The notes below the pieces were generated by a model. It saw only the letters and a program-made list of their open reading frames with translations, was not told the origin of the DNA and did not search any database. A DNA stretch of 64,000 nt, from positions 1 to 64,000 of the forward strand of contig JAUXXH010000036.1 in assembly GCA_030684935.1 (NCBI GenBank), in the 5' to 3' direction. Of this stretch, positions 27,088 through 35,974 are shown one piece after another (within the stretch, counting starts at the first letter, position 1; each line of letters opens with the position of its first letter). This DNA comes from Pseudolabrys sp. (GTDB taxonomy: Bacteria; Pseudomonadota; Alphaproteobacteria; Rhizobiales; Xanthobacteraceae). The translations under genes and the position numbers were made by a program.

Positions 27088-28257
27088 ATGCGAAACGCCG
27101 AAGGATTCGCGCCACCGGAGTTGCAAGTCGCGCGGGTGCGCGCGCGGCCGGTGCGCGCGCGGCGTGTCGGCCCGGTTTTGGTCCTTGCGGCGCTGCTGGC
27201 GGCCGCTGCCGTCTATGTCGTGCCGCGCGGCATCGAAGCGCAGCACATTCTGGCCATCGAGGACGATCCGTCGGCGGTCGCGTCGCATCTGCTCGACGGC
27301 AATTTCGATGCCGCGCTGGCGCAGCGCGAGATCGAGGCGGCGCTGGCCGCCAAGGATCCCGATCTGGCGCAGAGCTTTGTCGATCTGTCGGCGCAGCGTC
27401 AGGTGGCGCTCGATCCGGCGCTGATTGAGCAGGTCAATGCGGCGGTGGCCGACGCGGGATCGGCGCGGGCGGTGACCGAAAGCTTCGCGCTCGGCCTGTT
27501 CACCGGCGAGCCTAATGACATGGCGGGTCTGGCCGGCACCGCGCTCGGCGACCTGTTCGTGTTCGGCGACATCCGCGACGCGGTGCGCGAGGTCTCGCGC
27601 ATGGCGTCCGGTCAGCCGGTCGACGAGGTGGTGCTGGGGCTGTCCGCGATCGGCCTCGCCATCACGGCCGGCACCTACGCCACGCTCGGTGCCGGGGCGC
27701 CGGCACGGGTCGGCCTGTCGCTGGCCAAGGCGGCGCGGAAAACCGGCCGGCTCAGCGCGGATCTGACGGCCTCCATCAGCCGGATGATGCGCGGCGTGGT
27801 CGACTGGGGCGGCCTGAACAAGGCGATTGCCGGAGCCTCGATCGCCCAGCCGCAACTGGCCATCCGCGCCGCGCGGGAATCGGTCAAGGTCGAGCGCGCC
27901 GGCGGGCTGATGCATCTGGCCCGCGATGTCGGGCGGGTGCAGTCCAAGGCCGGCACCAAGGCGGCGCTCGATGGGTTGAAGATCGCGGGCTCGCCGCGCC
28001 AGATGGCGCGCGTCGCCAAGCTCGCGGAGAAAGAGGGCAGCCGCACCCGCGCCATCCTGAAGCTGGTGGGCGGCGGCGCGCTGGCGCTGACGATGTTCAC
28101 CTTCAACACCAGCCTGTGGCTGCTCGGCGCCTTGTTCACGCTGGTCGCCTTCGTGTCCTCGCTCAAGAGCGCAACCGAACGCGGCACCCAGCGCTTCATC
28201 AACTATCGCAAGCGGCGGCGGTTGCGGCGCTATGAGGCGCTGACGGTCCGGGCTTAG
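27088..28257 (+). CDS. Conserved hypothetical membrane protein
   Basis: This 389-residue protein was not recognised as a named family. It has an N-terminal basic stretch (RARPVRARRVGPVLV) leading into a membrane helix (VLAALLAAAAVYVV), a helix-rich Ala-heavy centre that includes a second hydrophobic stretch (VVLGLSAIGLAITAGTYATL), and a last membrane segment (GGGALALTMFTFNTSLWLLGALF) before a basic tail (NYRKRRRLRRYEALT). The pattern suggests an inner-membrane protein. It starts 203 bp after the zinc-finger gene, in the opposite direction to it. Confidence 0.8.
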   Translation: MRNAEGFAPPELQVARVRARPVRARRVGPVLVLAALLAAAAVYVVPRGIEAQHILAIEDDPSAVASHLLDGNFDAALAQREIEAALAAKDPDLAQSFVDLSAQRQVALDPALIEQVNAAVADAGSARAVTESFALGLFTGEPNDMAGLAGTALGDLFVFGDIRDAVREVSRMASGQPVDEVVLGLSAIGLAITAGTYATLGAGAPARVGLSLAKAARKTGRLSADLTASISRMMRGVVDWGGLNKAIAGASIAQPQLAIRAARESVKVERAGGLMHLARDVGRVQSKAGTKAALDGLKIAGSPRQMARVAKLAEKEGSRTRAILKLVGGGALALTMFTFNTSLWLLGALFTLVAFVSSLKSATERGTQRFINYRKRRRLRRYEALTVRA

Positions 28258-28328
28258 GCCATTTTCCTGTCGCGTTGCGTCCCGCGCCATTGGCGGTTAT
28301 GAGCCCGTCCCTGGACGGGGAGACCGCA

Positions 28329-29081
28329 ATGCCCAGTTTCCACCATGACGGCGTCGAGATCGCTTTTCTCGACGAAGGCGAAGGCGACCCGATCGTGCTG
28401 GTGCACGGCTTCGCCTCGACCAAGGAGGTCAACTGGGTCAACCCGTCCTGGACCCGTACGCTGACGCGCGCGGGGCGGCGGGTGATTGCGCTCGACAACC
28501 GCGGCCACGGCCAGTCGGGCAAGCTGTACGACGCTGATGCCTATCACACCGAAAAGATGGCGGATGATGTGGTGGCGCTGCTCGATCATCTGCGATTGCC
28601 GCGCGCCGACGTCATGGGCTATTCGATGGGCGCGCGCATCACCGCTTTTGTCGCGATGAAATACCCGGACCGGGCGCGGTCCGCGATCCTCGGCGGCCTT
28701 GGCATTCATTTGGTCGACGGCGTCGGCCTGCCGGTCAGCATTGCCGCGGCGCTGGAAGCGCCGTCGCTGGCGGATGTGACCGACCCGACCGGACGCACCT
28801 TTCGCGCCTTCGCCGAGCAGACCAAATCGGACCTCAAGGCGCTGGCCGCCTGCATCCGCGGCTCACGCCAGACCCTGACGCGCACAGAGGTCGGAGGTAT
28901 CGAGGTGCCGGTTCTGGTCGCCGTCGGCAGCAAGGATGACGTCGCCGGTTCGGCCGAGGAACTGGCCGCGCTGTTACCGAAAAGCGAGTGGGTCGATATC
29001 CCCGGGCGCGACCATATGGTTGCGGTCGGGGACAAGGTGTTCAAAGAAGCGGCACTGGACTTCCTTAACCGCGCGGCCTGA
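28329..29081 (+). CDS. Alpha/beta-hydrolase
   Basis: The 250-residue enzyme has a standard alpha/beta-hydrolase fold: VLVHGFASTKEVNW at the oxyanion loop, GYSMGARITAFVAMKYPDR with nucleophile Ser in GYSMG, and VAVGSKDDVAGS and PGRDHMVAV near the acid and histidine. The ATG at 28329 fits the usual N-terminus; a longer upstream reading begins at 28275. No substrate can be deduced. The next gene, cysE, starts 96 bp downstream on the same strand. Confidence 0.9.
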   Translation: MPSFHHDGVEIAFLDEGEGDPIVLVHGFASTKEVNWVNPSWTRTLTRAGRRVIALDNRGHGQSGKLYDADAYHTEKMADDVVALLDHLRLPRADVMGYSMGARITAFVAMKYPDRARSAILGGLGIHLVDGVGLPVSIAAALEAPSLADVTDPTGRTFRAFAEQTKSDLKALAACIRGSRQTLTRTEVGGIEVPVLVAVGSKDDVAGSAEELAALLPKSEWVDIPGRDHMVAVGDKVFKEAALDFLNRAA

Positions 29082-29177
29082 CGCGCACATGCCTTGCGGC
29101 CTTGGGAAGGCTTGGCCTCTGCCATTTTGTGCTAAAAGGACTATCTGAGGGGTCCGAGAGGACTGGAGAAACGATTC

Positions 29178-30008
29178 ATGGCTCAATTTCAGACACGGCC
29201 GGCAACGGGCCTCGACACGGTCGACCCGGTCTGGTCGCGCATCCGCGCCGAGGCGGACGACATCACCCGGCGCGAGCCTGAGCTCGCGACCTTCATCTTC
29301 GAGACCATTCTCAATCACGGCTCGCTCGAGGCCGCCGTCATCCATCGCGTCAGCGAGCGGCTCGGCAGCAGCGATGTGTCCGGCGACCTGATCCGCCAGG
29401 CCTTCACCGAAGCCTTGCAGGACGACGCCACGATCGGCGAGGCGTTCCGCGCCGACATCGTCGCCACCGTCGACCGCGATCCGGCCACCACGCGCTTCCT
29501 CGAGCCGGTGCTGTATTACAAAGGTTTCCACGCCATCCAGACCCATCGTTTGGCGCACTGGCTGCGCGGCAAGAGCCGCAAGGATTTCGCGCTGTATCTG
29601 CAGAGCCGGTCGTCGGCCATCTTCCAGTGCGACATCAATCCGGCGGCGAAAATCGGCCGCGGCATTTTCCTCGATCACGCCACAGGCCTGGTGGTCGGCG
29701 AGACGGCCGTGATCGATGACGATGTGTCGATCCTGCACGACGTCACGCTCGGCGGCACCGGCAAGGAACACGAAGACCGCCACCCGAAAATCCGCCGCGG
29801 CGTCATGATCGGCGCCGGCGCCAAGATCCTCGGCAATATCGAAGTTGGCCATTGCGCACGTATCGCGGCAGGCTCGGTCGTCATCAAGCCGGTGCCGAAC
29901 AATGTGACGGTGGCCGGCGTGCCGGCCAAGGTGGTCGGCGAGGCCGGCTGCCCGGAACCCTCGCGCGCCATGGACCAGATGCTGTACGGCATCATGCTGG
30001 ACGGCTAG
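29178..30008 (+). CDS. cysE: Serine O-acetyltransferase
   Basis: CysE acetylates serine with acetyl-CoA, the first step of cysteine synthesis. The 276-residue protein has the helical N-terminal domain followed by hexapeptide repeats (NPAAKIGRGIFLDHATGLVVGE, IDDDVSILHDVTLGGTGKE, GVMIGAGAKILGNIEVGHCAR), with catalytic His in FLDHATG and DVTLGGTGK. The start follows GGAGAAACGATTC. The long N-terminal extension is of the Rhizobiales type. Product inhibition by cysteine is expected from the family. Confidence 0.95.
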   Translation: MAQFQTRPATGLDTVDPVWSRIRAEADDITRREPELATFIFETILNHGSLEAAVIHRVSERLGSSDVSGDLIRQAFTEALQDDATIGEAFRADIVATVDRDPATTRFLEPVLYYKGFHAIQTHRLAHWLRGKSRKDFALYLQSRSSAIFQCDINPAAKIGRGIFLDHATGLVVGETAVIDDDVSILHDVTLGGTGKEHEDRHPKIRRGVMIGAGAKILGNIEVGHCARIAAGSVVIKPVPNNVTVAGVPAKVVGEAGCPEPSRAMDQMLYGIMLDG

Positions 30009-30083
30009 ATTTTACCTGTTCGGCAAGACTTGCGTGCCCGTGTCCGATCGGGCAACTAGGCGCGACAATCAAGGAGCGACCCG

Positions 30084-30509
30084 GTGGACGTAACTGAAGT
30101 CAAAAAGCTCGACGCCTATCTCAAGAAATTGTTCGGCAACAACAATATCCGCGTTGTGCCGAAGGCGGGCGACGTCGCCGAAGTGTATATCGGCGAGGAT
30201 GATCTCGGCGAACTGACTGTCGATGACGAGGACGGCGACCGCTCGTTTAATTTCCGCATGGTCATTCAGGTCGGCAGCGATCCGAGCATCCAGCCGATCC
30301 CGACGCTCAATGCCTATCTGCGCAGCAAGTTCGAAAACGACAAGATCCGGGTGATGACACGGCCGAAAAAGACCGACTCGCTGGAAGCCTATATCGGCGA
30401 AGAGTTTCTCGGCGTGCTGTTTCTGGAAAACGAAAAAGGCCGCAAGTCGTATATTTTCGAACTGCCGATTCTGGACGTCGATCTGGCCGAAGAAGGCGTC
30501 CAGCTCTAG
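30084..30509 (+). CDS. Tandem DUF3126-type protein
   Basis: The 141-residue product consists of two related halves. LDAYLKKLFGNNNIRVVPKA and NAYLRSKFENDKIRVMTRPK, and VYIGEDDLGELTVDDEDGDR and AYIGEEFLGVLFLENEKGRK, line up, so a single-domain protein of about 70 residues seems to have been duplicated. The start is GTG with AAGGAG seven bases before it. DUF3126 proteins are usually single-domain alphaproteobacterial proteins of unknown function, so the duplication is the notable point. The stop overlaps by four bases the stop of the convergent gene. Confidence 0.82.
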   Translation: MDVTEVKKLDAYLKKLFGNNNIRVVPKAGDVAEVYIGEDDLGELTVDDEDGDRSFNFRMVIQVGSDPSIQPIPTLNAYLRSKFENDKIRVMTRPKKTDSLEAYIGEEFLGVLFLENEKGRKSYIFELPILDVDLAEEGVQL

Positions 30510-31228
30510 CGTTGTGACGGCTGCGATGGCGGATGCAGCCGCGCAATCAGACGATCGATACCGCCGGCGACGCTCTTCCAGTCGCTCAGCCAGTCACGCG
30601 GAAAGCGCACGGTGAGGTCGGCATTGCCGATGCGCCGTTCCAAGAGACACGATCCTGAATTGGTGACGCCCTTGCGCGAGCAGCGCGCCAGGAAGTGTTC
30701 CGGCGCCGCCTGCTCGTAGGCCAGTTCTTCGCCCTGATAGGGCGTGCCATCGCGGAAGGCCCGCACCGTCAAGCCATCGGGGCCGTTGACCGGCTCGGCC
30801 GCCCAATAGCGCGGATAGATTGTCGCCAGCCGCTCGCCAAGCGGCAATGTCCCGTCGGCGACCTGGATGGTGACGAACAGCCGCTCGTTGGGATCGACCG
30901 GCGCGCCGACCGTCGGCTTGCGCGCCGGATCGGGCGGCAGCAGCGATGGCCACAGATAAGCGAGATCGATGCGGTCCTGGGTGCCGGGGCGGCGCTGGAC
31001 TTTCTGGCGGATCGCCGCCGGCTCGATGCTGAAGGCGATATCGCCCACCATTACAGGCACTGAAGGGGCGTCGCGCGCCACGGGCGGCTCCGGCCAGCGC
31101 GGCCACAGCACGTAGGCGACAAAGACCGCAGCGGTCACCGCCACCGCGGCAAACAGCAGCACCGGTGCGGTCAGCGGACCGGTTCCCGCGCGGCGTTTGC
31201 GGGGCTGCTGTCGCACCAAAGTGGCCAT
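30506..31228 (-). CDS. Hypothetical single-pass membrane protein
   Basis: The 240-residue protein begins with a basic stretch and one membrane segment (PVLLFAAVAVTAAVFVAYVL), then a periplasmic part. YPRYWAAEPVNGPDGLTVRA, GTPYQGEELAYEQ and SGSCLLERRIGNADLTVRFP look like beta-rich extracytoplasmic sequence, with one Cys pair (CSRKG, SCLLE). I started at the ATG at 31228 because the upstream extension has no support. No family name can be given; it is common in this bacterial group. Confidence 0.75.
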   Translation of the reverse strand: MATLVRQQPRKRRAGTGPLTAPVLLFAAVAVTAAVFVAYVLWPRWPEPPVARDAPSVPVMVGDIAFSIEPAAIRQKVQRRPGTQDRIDLAYLWPSLLPPDPARKPTVGAPVDPNERLFVTIQVADGTLPLGERLATIYPRYWAAEPVNGPDGLTVRAFRDGTPYQGEELAYEQAAPEHFLARCSRKGVTNSGSCLLERRIGNADLTVRFPRDWLSDWKSVAGGIDRLIARLHPPSQPSQR

Positions 31229-31407
31229 TCCGTCTCCTGAATCCGAATCGTTTGCCAGTATGCCACGGCGGGCAGGGCGGCTTTGCGGCCGGGGGGCTCG
31301 CTCCCACCCCAAGGCAGCATGTCTGTCTTAACCATTCGTTAAGGATGTGCTGGCCCGGAGGGCTCCGCCTTGGCATGGATGGCGGCGTAGCGCGTTGAAA
31401 GGCCGAC

Positions 31408-31740
31408 ATGTCGCCGCATTCCCTGCAAATGTTTCTGGCGCTCGCGCTCGGATTTGCCGCCGCCGGGCTGTGCAGTTCGGCGTACCGGCTCGCCACCAGC
31501 CGGCTGCCGAGCTTTGCGCTGCTGTCGAGCGGGCCGCGGCCGTCGGCCTTTGCCGCTTTGCCGCTGCTGATCGTGTCGGCGCCGTTCCTGATCATGCGCA
31601 ATACGCTGCTGGGCCACCGGCAGGAAAGCCGCCGCTTCGAATTCGTCTTCCTGGCGACCCTGATTGCAGGCTTCTGGAGCCTGATGTCGGGCACCGTGCT
31701 GATGATGACCCTGCAGGCCTGCGGGCTTTTCTCGGCCTGA
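31408..31740 (+). CDS. Small multi-pass membrane protein (DUF6949-like)
   Basis: This 110-residue membrane protein has at least three hydrophobic segments. It carries LALALGFAAAGLCSSAYRLA near the start, LPLLIVSAPFLIMRNTLLGH in the middle and ATLIAGFWSLMSGTVLMMTL near the end, features I associate with the DUF6949 family, though without a search this remains tentative. Function is unknown. A gamma-carbonic anhydrase gene follows 56 bp later. Confidence 0.75.
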   Translation: MSPHSLQMFLALALGFAAAGLCSSAYRLATSRLPSFALLSSGPRPSAFAALPLLIVSAPFLIMRNTLLGHRQESRRFEFVFLATLIAGFWSLMSGTVLMMTLQACGLFSA

Positions 31741-31796
31741 GCCACTTCCAATTCGCCGCTGTCATGGGTTAGGTCCAGTCTCCACAGGAGACGGGC

Positions 31797-32327
31797 ATGC
31801 CGATTTACGAACTCGACGGACAGGCGCCGGAATTTCCCGGCCCGGATCAATACTGGGTGGCCGAAACCGCGGTGCTGATCGGCCGCGTGCGGCTGAAGGC
31901 CGATTCCAGCGTCTGGTTCGGCGCCGTGCTGCGCGGCGACAATGAATGGATCGAACTCGGCGAACGCTCGCAGATCCAGGACAACGCCACGCTGCACACC
32001 GACCCGGGCTTTCCGCTGACCATCGGCTCGAATTGCGTGATCGGCCACAACGTGATCCTGCATGGCTGCACCATCGGCGACAACACGCTGATCGGCATGG
32101 GCGCGATCGTGTTGAATGGCGCCAGGATCGGCAACAACTGTCTGGTCGGCGCCGGCGCATTGGTGACCGAGGGCAAAACCTTCCCGGACAATTCGCTGAT
32201 CGTCGGCGCACCGGCACGCGCGATCCGCACCCTGGACGACAAGGCGCTGGCGATGATCCGCGGCGGCGCCGACGTCTACGTGAAGCGCTCGAAGCACTAC
32301 GCGAAGAATCTGAAGCGCGTCGGCTGA
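31797..32327 (+). CDS. Gamma-class carbonic anhydrase-like protein
   Basis: This 176-residue left-handed beta-helix protein belongs to the gamma carbonic anhydrase family. Hexapeptide repeats are visible throughout, and the candidate metal-ligand histidines fall in ATLHTDPG, NCVIGHNVILHG. A start at 31797 is preceded by GGAGACGGGC. The usual name is gamma carbonic anhydrase or YrdA-like; many such proteins are catalytically weak. A hairpin terminator-like structure follows. Confidence 0.92.
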   Translation: MPIYELDGQAPEFPGPDQYWVAETAVLIGRVRLKADSSVWFGAVLRGDNEWIELGERSQIQDNATLHTDPGFPLTIGSNCVIGHNVILHGCTIGDNTLIGMGAIVLNGARIGNNCLVGAGALVTEGKTFPDNSLIVGAPARAIRTLDDKALAMIRGGADVYVKRSKHYAKNLKRVG

Positions 32328-32348
32328 TGCGCTGGGCCTGAAAAAGGT

Positions 32349-32378
32349 GCGGCCAGCCCCTGGGGGAGGGCTGGCCGC
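32349..32378. terminator. Strong hairpin downstream of the gamma carbonic anhydrase gene
   Basis: GCGGCCAGCCC (32349-32359) and GGGCTGGCCGC (32368-32378) form a perfect 11-bp stem with an eight-base loop. No clear run of T follows, so it may end transcription weakly or protect the transcript end. Confidence 0.6.
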
Positions 32379-32465
32379 TCGCGAACCCGGTCTGGGGGAC
32401 GGGGAGGGTGGGGACGTGACCGGGAGCGCGAATTCCTGTGTTGCCTTGTTCAGATCACCTGATGA

Positions 32466-33143
32466 CTAGCGTGCGGATACCGTGGCCGGCGCGTTGCGCG
32501 GCTCGTTCAGCGATACCCAGACGTTCGGATCGGACTGCGACTGACGCTTGATGAAGCGGTAGCCGGTCTTCTGCCACGGCAGGACTTCCGTCTCCTGATT
32601 GTCGAGAATGAACTCGCCGCGATCGGTCTTGACCGTCAGCACGGCGTGGCCATCGCCCTTCTTGTCGCGCACCACCGTGATCAGCAGGGCCTCGCGCGGC
32701 CAGCCGGCCTGGATCAGCATGCGCCGCTTCAGCAGCACATAATCCTCGCAGTCGCCCTGGCCGTTATCCGGGTAGTTCCAGCGCTCGACCACGCCCCACT
32801 GTTCCTGGTCGGTAATCGGCTTGATGGTGTCGTTGACCCATTTGTTGACCTTGACCAGGTCGGCCCACGATTTGGCGGTGAGCACGATGTCGCGCGGCGC
32901 GGTCGGCCGCGTGGCACATTCCGATTTGTACTCGAAGCAGAATTCGACCCAGCCGATCGGCGGTCGCGACGTTTCGCCGACCGAAACATACAGCGCGCGT
33001 TCATTCGGCACAGCGGCCGAATTACCGAGCGACGCAGTCCGGCTCGCAGCAACGGCGCCGCCGATCGAGATCGCCAGCGCGGCGGCGCCGACCAGAACCA
33101 GCGTGCCGCCGGTTCGCGAAATCTGTTTGAAGTCCCTGTCCAT
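32466..33143 (-). CDS. Periplasmic transglutaminase-like cysteine peptidase (BTLCP)
   Basis: This 225-residue protein has a membrane-anchor or signal segment (GGTLVLVGAAALAISIGGAV) and a transglutaminase-like cysteine peptidase domain. The triad is seen as Cys in GQGDCEDYVLLKRRML, His in GDGHAVLTV and Asp in ILDNQETEV. It belongs to the bacterial transglutaminase-like cysteine peptidase family, as does LapG, which trims adhesins under c-di-GMP control; no LapD or LapA partner is adjacent. I chose the ATG at 33143 (MDRDFKQISR). Confidence 0.88.
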   Translation of the reverse strand: MDRDFKQISRTGGTLVLVGAAALAISIGGAVAASRTASLGNSAAVPNERALYVSVGETSRPPIGWVEFCFEYKSECATRPTAPRDIVLTAKSWADLVKVNKWVNDTIKPITDQEQWGVVERWNYPDNGQGDCEDYVLLKRRMLIQAGWPREALLITVVRDKKGDGHAVLTVKTDRGEFILDNQETEVLPWQKTGYRFIKRQSQSDPNVWVSLNEPRNAPATVSAR

Positions 33144-33496
33144 CGTTGTGGCCCCTGTCCCGTCTTGTTGGGACCACAATTGCCACGAAGCATTTGCATC
33201 GCCGCTAAGTCTAGGGAGCCAGTTTTAGGCTAATGGAGCTCAAGTTAGAGACGAATACAGTATTACTTAGCCGCTATTTCGAGTAAAAATGTAACGAATA
33301 CAGTTTGTGTAAAATTTTAGACGTTAATGCGTCGAATGCAGCAATAGCGCCCTTGTGCACTGGTTTATGCGCGGACGTTTACCTTGCTGGGTTTGTGAAT
33401 TGCGCCAGCGCGTTACCGGCGCGGGCCCACGCTTGGGCCGCTCGCCGCGGCCTGGCGGCGGGAAATTCTAGGGAAGCCGTTTACACACCGGTGACG
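33144..33496. promoter_or_regulatory. AT-rich promoter region of the cysteine peptidase gene, with direct repeats
   Basis: This 353-bp gap is much AT-richer than the surroundings, mainly at 33215-33345. ACGAATACAGT occurs at 33251-33261 and again at 33294-33304, 43 bp apart (about four helical turns), and TCGAATGCAGC at 33332-33342 resembles it. The peptidase gene is transcribed leftwards from here, so the repeats lie in its promoter region and may bind a regulator. I see no gene. Confidence 0.5.
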
Positions 33497-34132
33497 CTAT
33501 TCGCCGGTGATGCTTTCTTCCAGGGAATCGGGATGCGGCAGCCGGGTGAATTCGATGGCGAAGCCGTCTTCGATATGACGGACCACCCGGCCCGGGGTCT
33601 TGCCAATGGTGACGGCCGCGCCAACGGCCGGCCGCAGTTCGGGCGCAATCGATACCGCCGCACCCGAGGCGGAAATGTCGATGACGCGGCAGCCGACATT
33701 GGTGCCGTTCGGCAAAACGAGCCGCGCGAACGGATTGCGCGGCGCGAAGCGGCCGTGGCGCCGGTCTTCCGGCAAATTGAGGATATCGCGGTTGGCGAGC
33801 CATGTGAGCTGGGCGGCGAGCTTGTCGCGCTTGCGCACCGTCGCCGAGATCGTCATGGCGAAGCCATTCTCGAAAACGCGCGAGATCGTGCCTTCGAGGC
33901 GGCCGAGATGGTCGACATAAGCGATGACCCGTTCGCCCGGGGCGCCGGCGATCGGGGCGATGATGGCCATGCCGCCCGGCGACATGTTGGTTACCTGGCA
34001 GGGGAATTCGCGCCGGTCGGCCAGCATGTAGCGCCCGAGCAGGTCCACTTTGACACGCTGATGCCGCCGCCGTTCTTCCGCACGGGGCACAATTCGAGGC
34101 TGGGTCAAGGGCAGCGCCATGGCAATTGGCAT
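33497..34132 (-). CDS. Tandem PilZ domain protein
   Basis: This 211-residue soluble protein has two PilZ-like domains. The first is RRRHQRVKVDLLGRYML with CQVTNMSPGGMAII; the second is RHGRFAPRNPFARLVLPNG with CRVIDISASGAAVSI. PilZ domains bind cyclic di-GMP through RxxxR and (D/N)xSxxG; only the first copy has an obvious RxxxR-type basic start and an NMSPGG, and the second has DISASG. The start could be 34132 or the ATG at 34120. Its c-di-GMP link fits the GGDEF/EAL protein in the window but not a specific operon. Confidence 0.85.
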   Translation of the reverse strand: MPIAMALPLTQPRIVPRAEERRRHQRVKVDLLGRYMLADRREFPCQVTNMSPGGMAIIAPIAGAPGERVIAYVDHLGRLEGTISRVFENGFAMTISATVRKRDKLAAQLTWLANRDILNLPEDRRHGRFAPRNPFARLVLPNGTNVGCRVIDISASGAAVSIAPELRPAVGAAVTIGKTPGRVVRHIEDGFAIEFTRLPHPDSLEESITGE

Positions 34133-34188
34133 TCTGGGGCGTGAGCGCCCTGAGCCAATGACCCTATGGTTCTATTATTAACGGCAGG

Positions 34189-34839
34189 TTAGCCGGTGCG
34201 TTCGCCCGACGGGGCGTCCCGGCCGCCGCTGTAGACGACAAATCCGTGCCGCACCCGGATATCTTCGACCGATGGGACGACCGTGGCCGCGGGCTCTGCC
34301 GGCGCTTCCGGCACGATCGACCCAGAACGGCGCTGTCCGATGGTGGGCTCCGGTCCGATATGGCGCAGGGTGCCAAGTTCGAGATTGGCGATCGGCTTCT
34401 CGCCCAGCCAATAGGGTGGCGCCAGCGGGGCCAGCGCGCCGATGGCGCGGATGCGGGCGTGGCCGGTATGGGCAAGCGGCAGCAGCAGCAGTTCGAGGTC
34501 GAGAATGTCACCATCGGCGGTGCGGCCGGTGAGACCCGCCACGGCGCTGATCTGCTCGTCAATGACGATGGTGAGCAGGTCGTCGATTTTTGGGATGCTC
34601 TCCTCGCTCCACAGCGAGGAGAACTCTTCGCCCTTGAGTTCGCGCCCGAACAAGGCACAAACGCGGGTGCCGGCGAGACGGAACCTGAGCCGGTCGACGA
34701 AGTCCGCTGCCAGCATCACAGTATCGCTGAGCGCATGGCGGATGTCCGCCGGATCGATCTCCGAGCGATCGGGAGCCGGACGATTGCCCCGCTGCCGAGT
34801 CCAATAAGCGAACAACGCTTGCGTCGAAGGATGCTTCAT
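34189..34839 (-). CDS. PAS_5 family protein
   Basis: The 216-residue protein is a PAS-domain protein of the PAS_5 type frequent in Rhizobiales. MKHPSTQALFAYWTRQRGNR leads, followed by RLRFRLAGTRVCALFGRELK and DLLTIVIDEQISAVAGLTGR, the last two typical. The ATG at 34839 was preferred over a GTG nine bases upstream. A PAS-only protein may sense a small ligand or oxidative state; no output domain is visible. The gene is on the same strand as the PilZ gene, 56 bp upstream of it, which makes co-transcription likely. Confidence 0.82.
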   Translation of the reverse strand: MKHPSTQALFAYWTRQRGNRPAPDRSEIDPADIRHALSDTVMLAADFVDRLRFRLAGTRVCALFGRELKGEEFSSLWSEESIPKIDDLLTIVIDEQISAVAGLTGRTADGDILDLELLLLPLAHTGHARIRAIGALAPLAPPYWLGEKPIANLELGTLRHIGPEPTIGQRRSGSIVPEAPAEPAATVVPSVEDIRVRHGFVVYSGGRDAPSGERTG

Positions 34840-35101
34840 GGCCGCCACCTGTTCCGTCGCGAGACGGTGCCGGCGTCGTCATGTCCCCGATCGGGACATG
34901 TGCGCCGGCTTTTCGCCGCGATGGCATCCACACAGCAGGCGGCGTGCCCGCGGGCGGATTTGCGGGGCGGAACGCGCGTTAGTGTTAAAATCGGCGGCTG
35001 CCAGGCGGTACAACGGGTTCGGCGTCGTGCTGCGCTCGCAGAGAGGGCTTGCGGCGCGACCATGAAGCGGCGTAATTCAGGCCTCCACGGGATCCCGCCT
35101 G

Positions 35102-35851
35102 GTGAATCGCGAGCCGGCCTTCAACATTCCTTTTATTGTCATGGTGCTGCTGGCTGTGCTGGCCGCGATCCATGGCGTGCGCACGCTGCTGCTGAGCGAA
35201 GATCAGGATATCGACGTCCTGATCGCCTTCGCCTTCATTCCGGCGCGCTATGAAAGCTCGGCGGTGCTGGGCGGCACGTTGCCGGGCGGCTTCGGCGCCG
35301 ACGTCTGGACCTTTGTCACTTACTCACTATTGCACGCCGACTGGACGCATCTCATCGTCAACTCGGTCTGGTTGCTGGCGTTCGGGAGCGCGGTGGCGCG
35401 CCGGTTCGGCACTTCGCGGTTCATTGCGTTCTGGGCCGTGACGGCGGCGGCCGGCGCGGCGCTGCATCTGGCCACCCACGCCGGCGAACAGGTGCCCATG
35501 ATCGGCGCCTCGGCGTCGATTTCCGGCACCATGGCGGCGGCGATGCGGTTCGCCTTCCAGCAGGGCGGTCCGCTTGGATCGCTGGGCAGCACCGACGAGC
35601 GCGCATACCGCGTGCCGGCGCTGCCGCTGACTGGCGTGCTGAGCGATCCGCGCGTGCTGATCTTTCTCGCGGTGTGGTTCGGCATTAACCTCTTGTTCGG
35701 ACTCGGCTCGTTGCCGATTACCGGGAGCGAACAGTCGGTTGCGTGGCAGGCGCATATCGGCGGCTTCCTCGCCGGTCTGTTGTTGTTCTCATGGTTCGAC
35801 CCGCCGCAGCGGCCGCTGCAATATGACGATTACGAGGCGCGCGAGGTTTAG
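35102..35851 (+). CDS. Rhomboid intramembrane serine protease
   Basis: This 249-residue multi-pass membrane protease cuts transmembrane segments. Rhomboid features are HADWTHLIVNSVWLLAFGSA (L1-type loop and helix), GASASISGTMAAAMRF with catalytic Ser137, and QAHIGGFLAGLLLF with the catalytic His. About six hydrophobic segments are present. The start is a GTG at 35102. Its target is unknown. Confidence 0.92.
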   Translation: MNREPAFNIPFIVMVLLAVLAAIHGVRTLLLSEDQDIDVLIAFAFIPARYESSAVLGGTLPGGFGADVWTFVTYSLLHADWTHLIVNSVWLLAFGSAVARRFGTSRFIAFWAVTAAAGAALHLATHAGEQVPMIGASASISGTMAAAMRFAFQQGGPLGSLGSTDERAYRVPALPLTGVLSDPRVLIFLAVWFGINLLFGLGSLPITGSEQSVAWQAHIGGFLAGLLLFSWFDPPQRPLQYDDYEAREV

Positions 35852-35974
35852 GACTACCGCGGCGCAACATGCGCGGACGCAGTTTTACCTTGACGGAACC
35901 GCTGCACCGGCGGGATCGTTGGTACGGACCCGGAATCGCGCGATCACTCCCCGCCGGGCACAGGGAGTCTTGCC

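Noticed and set aside
26977-28290. Frame of 437 residues on the reverse strand over the membrane protein at 27088
   Set aside because: Arg/Gln-rich antisense composition, no motif; the forward gene has proper membrane segments.
30594-32297. Frame of 567 residues on the reverse strand crossing several genes
   Set aside because: It runs across genes in other frames and holds no family motif; a high-GC artefact.
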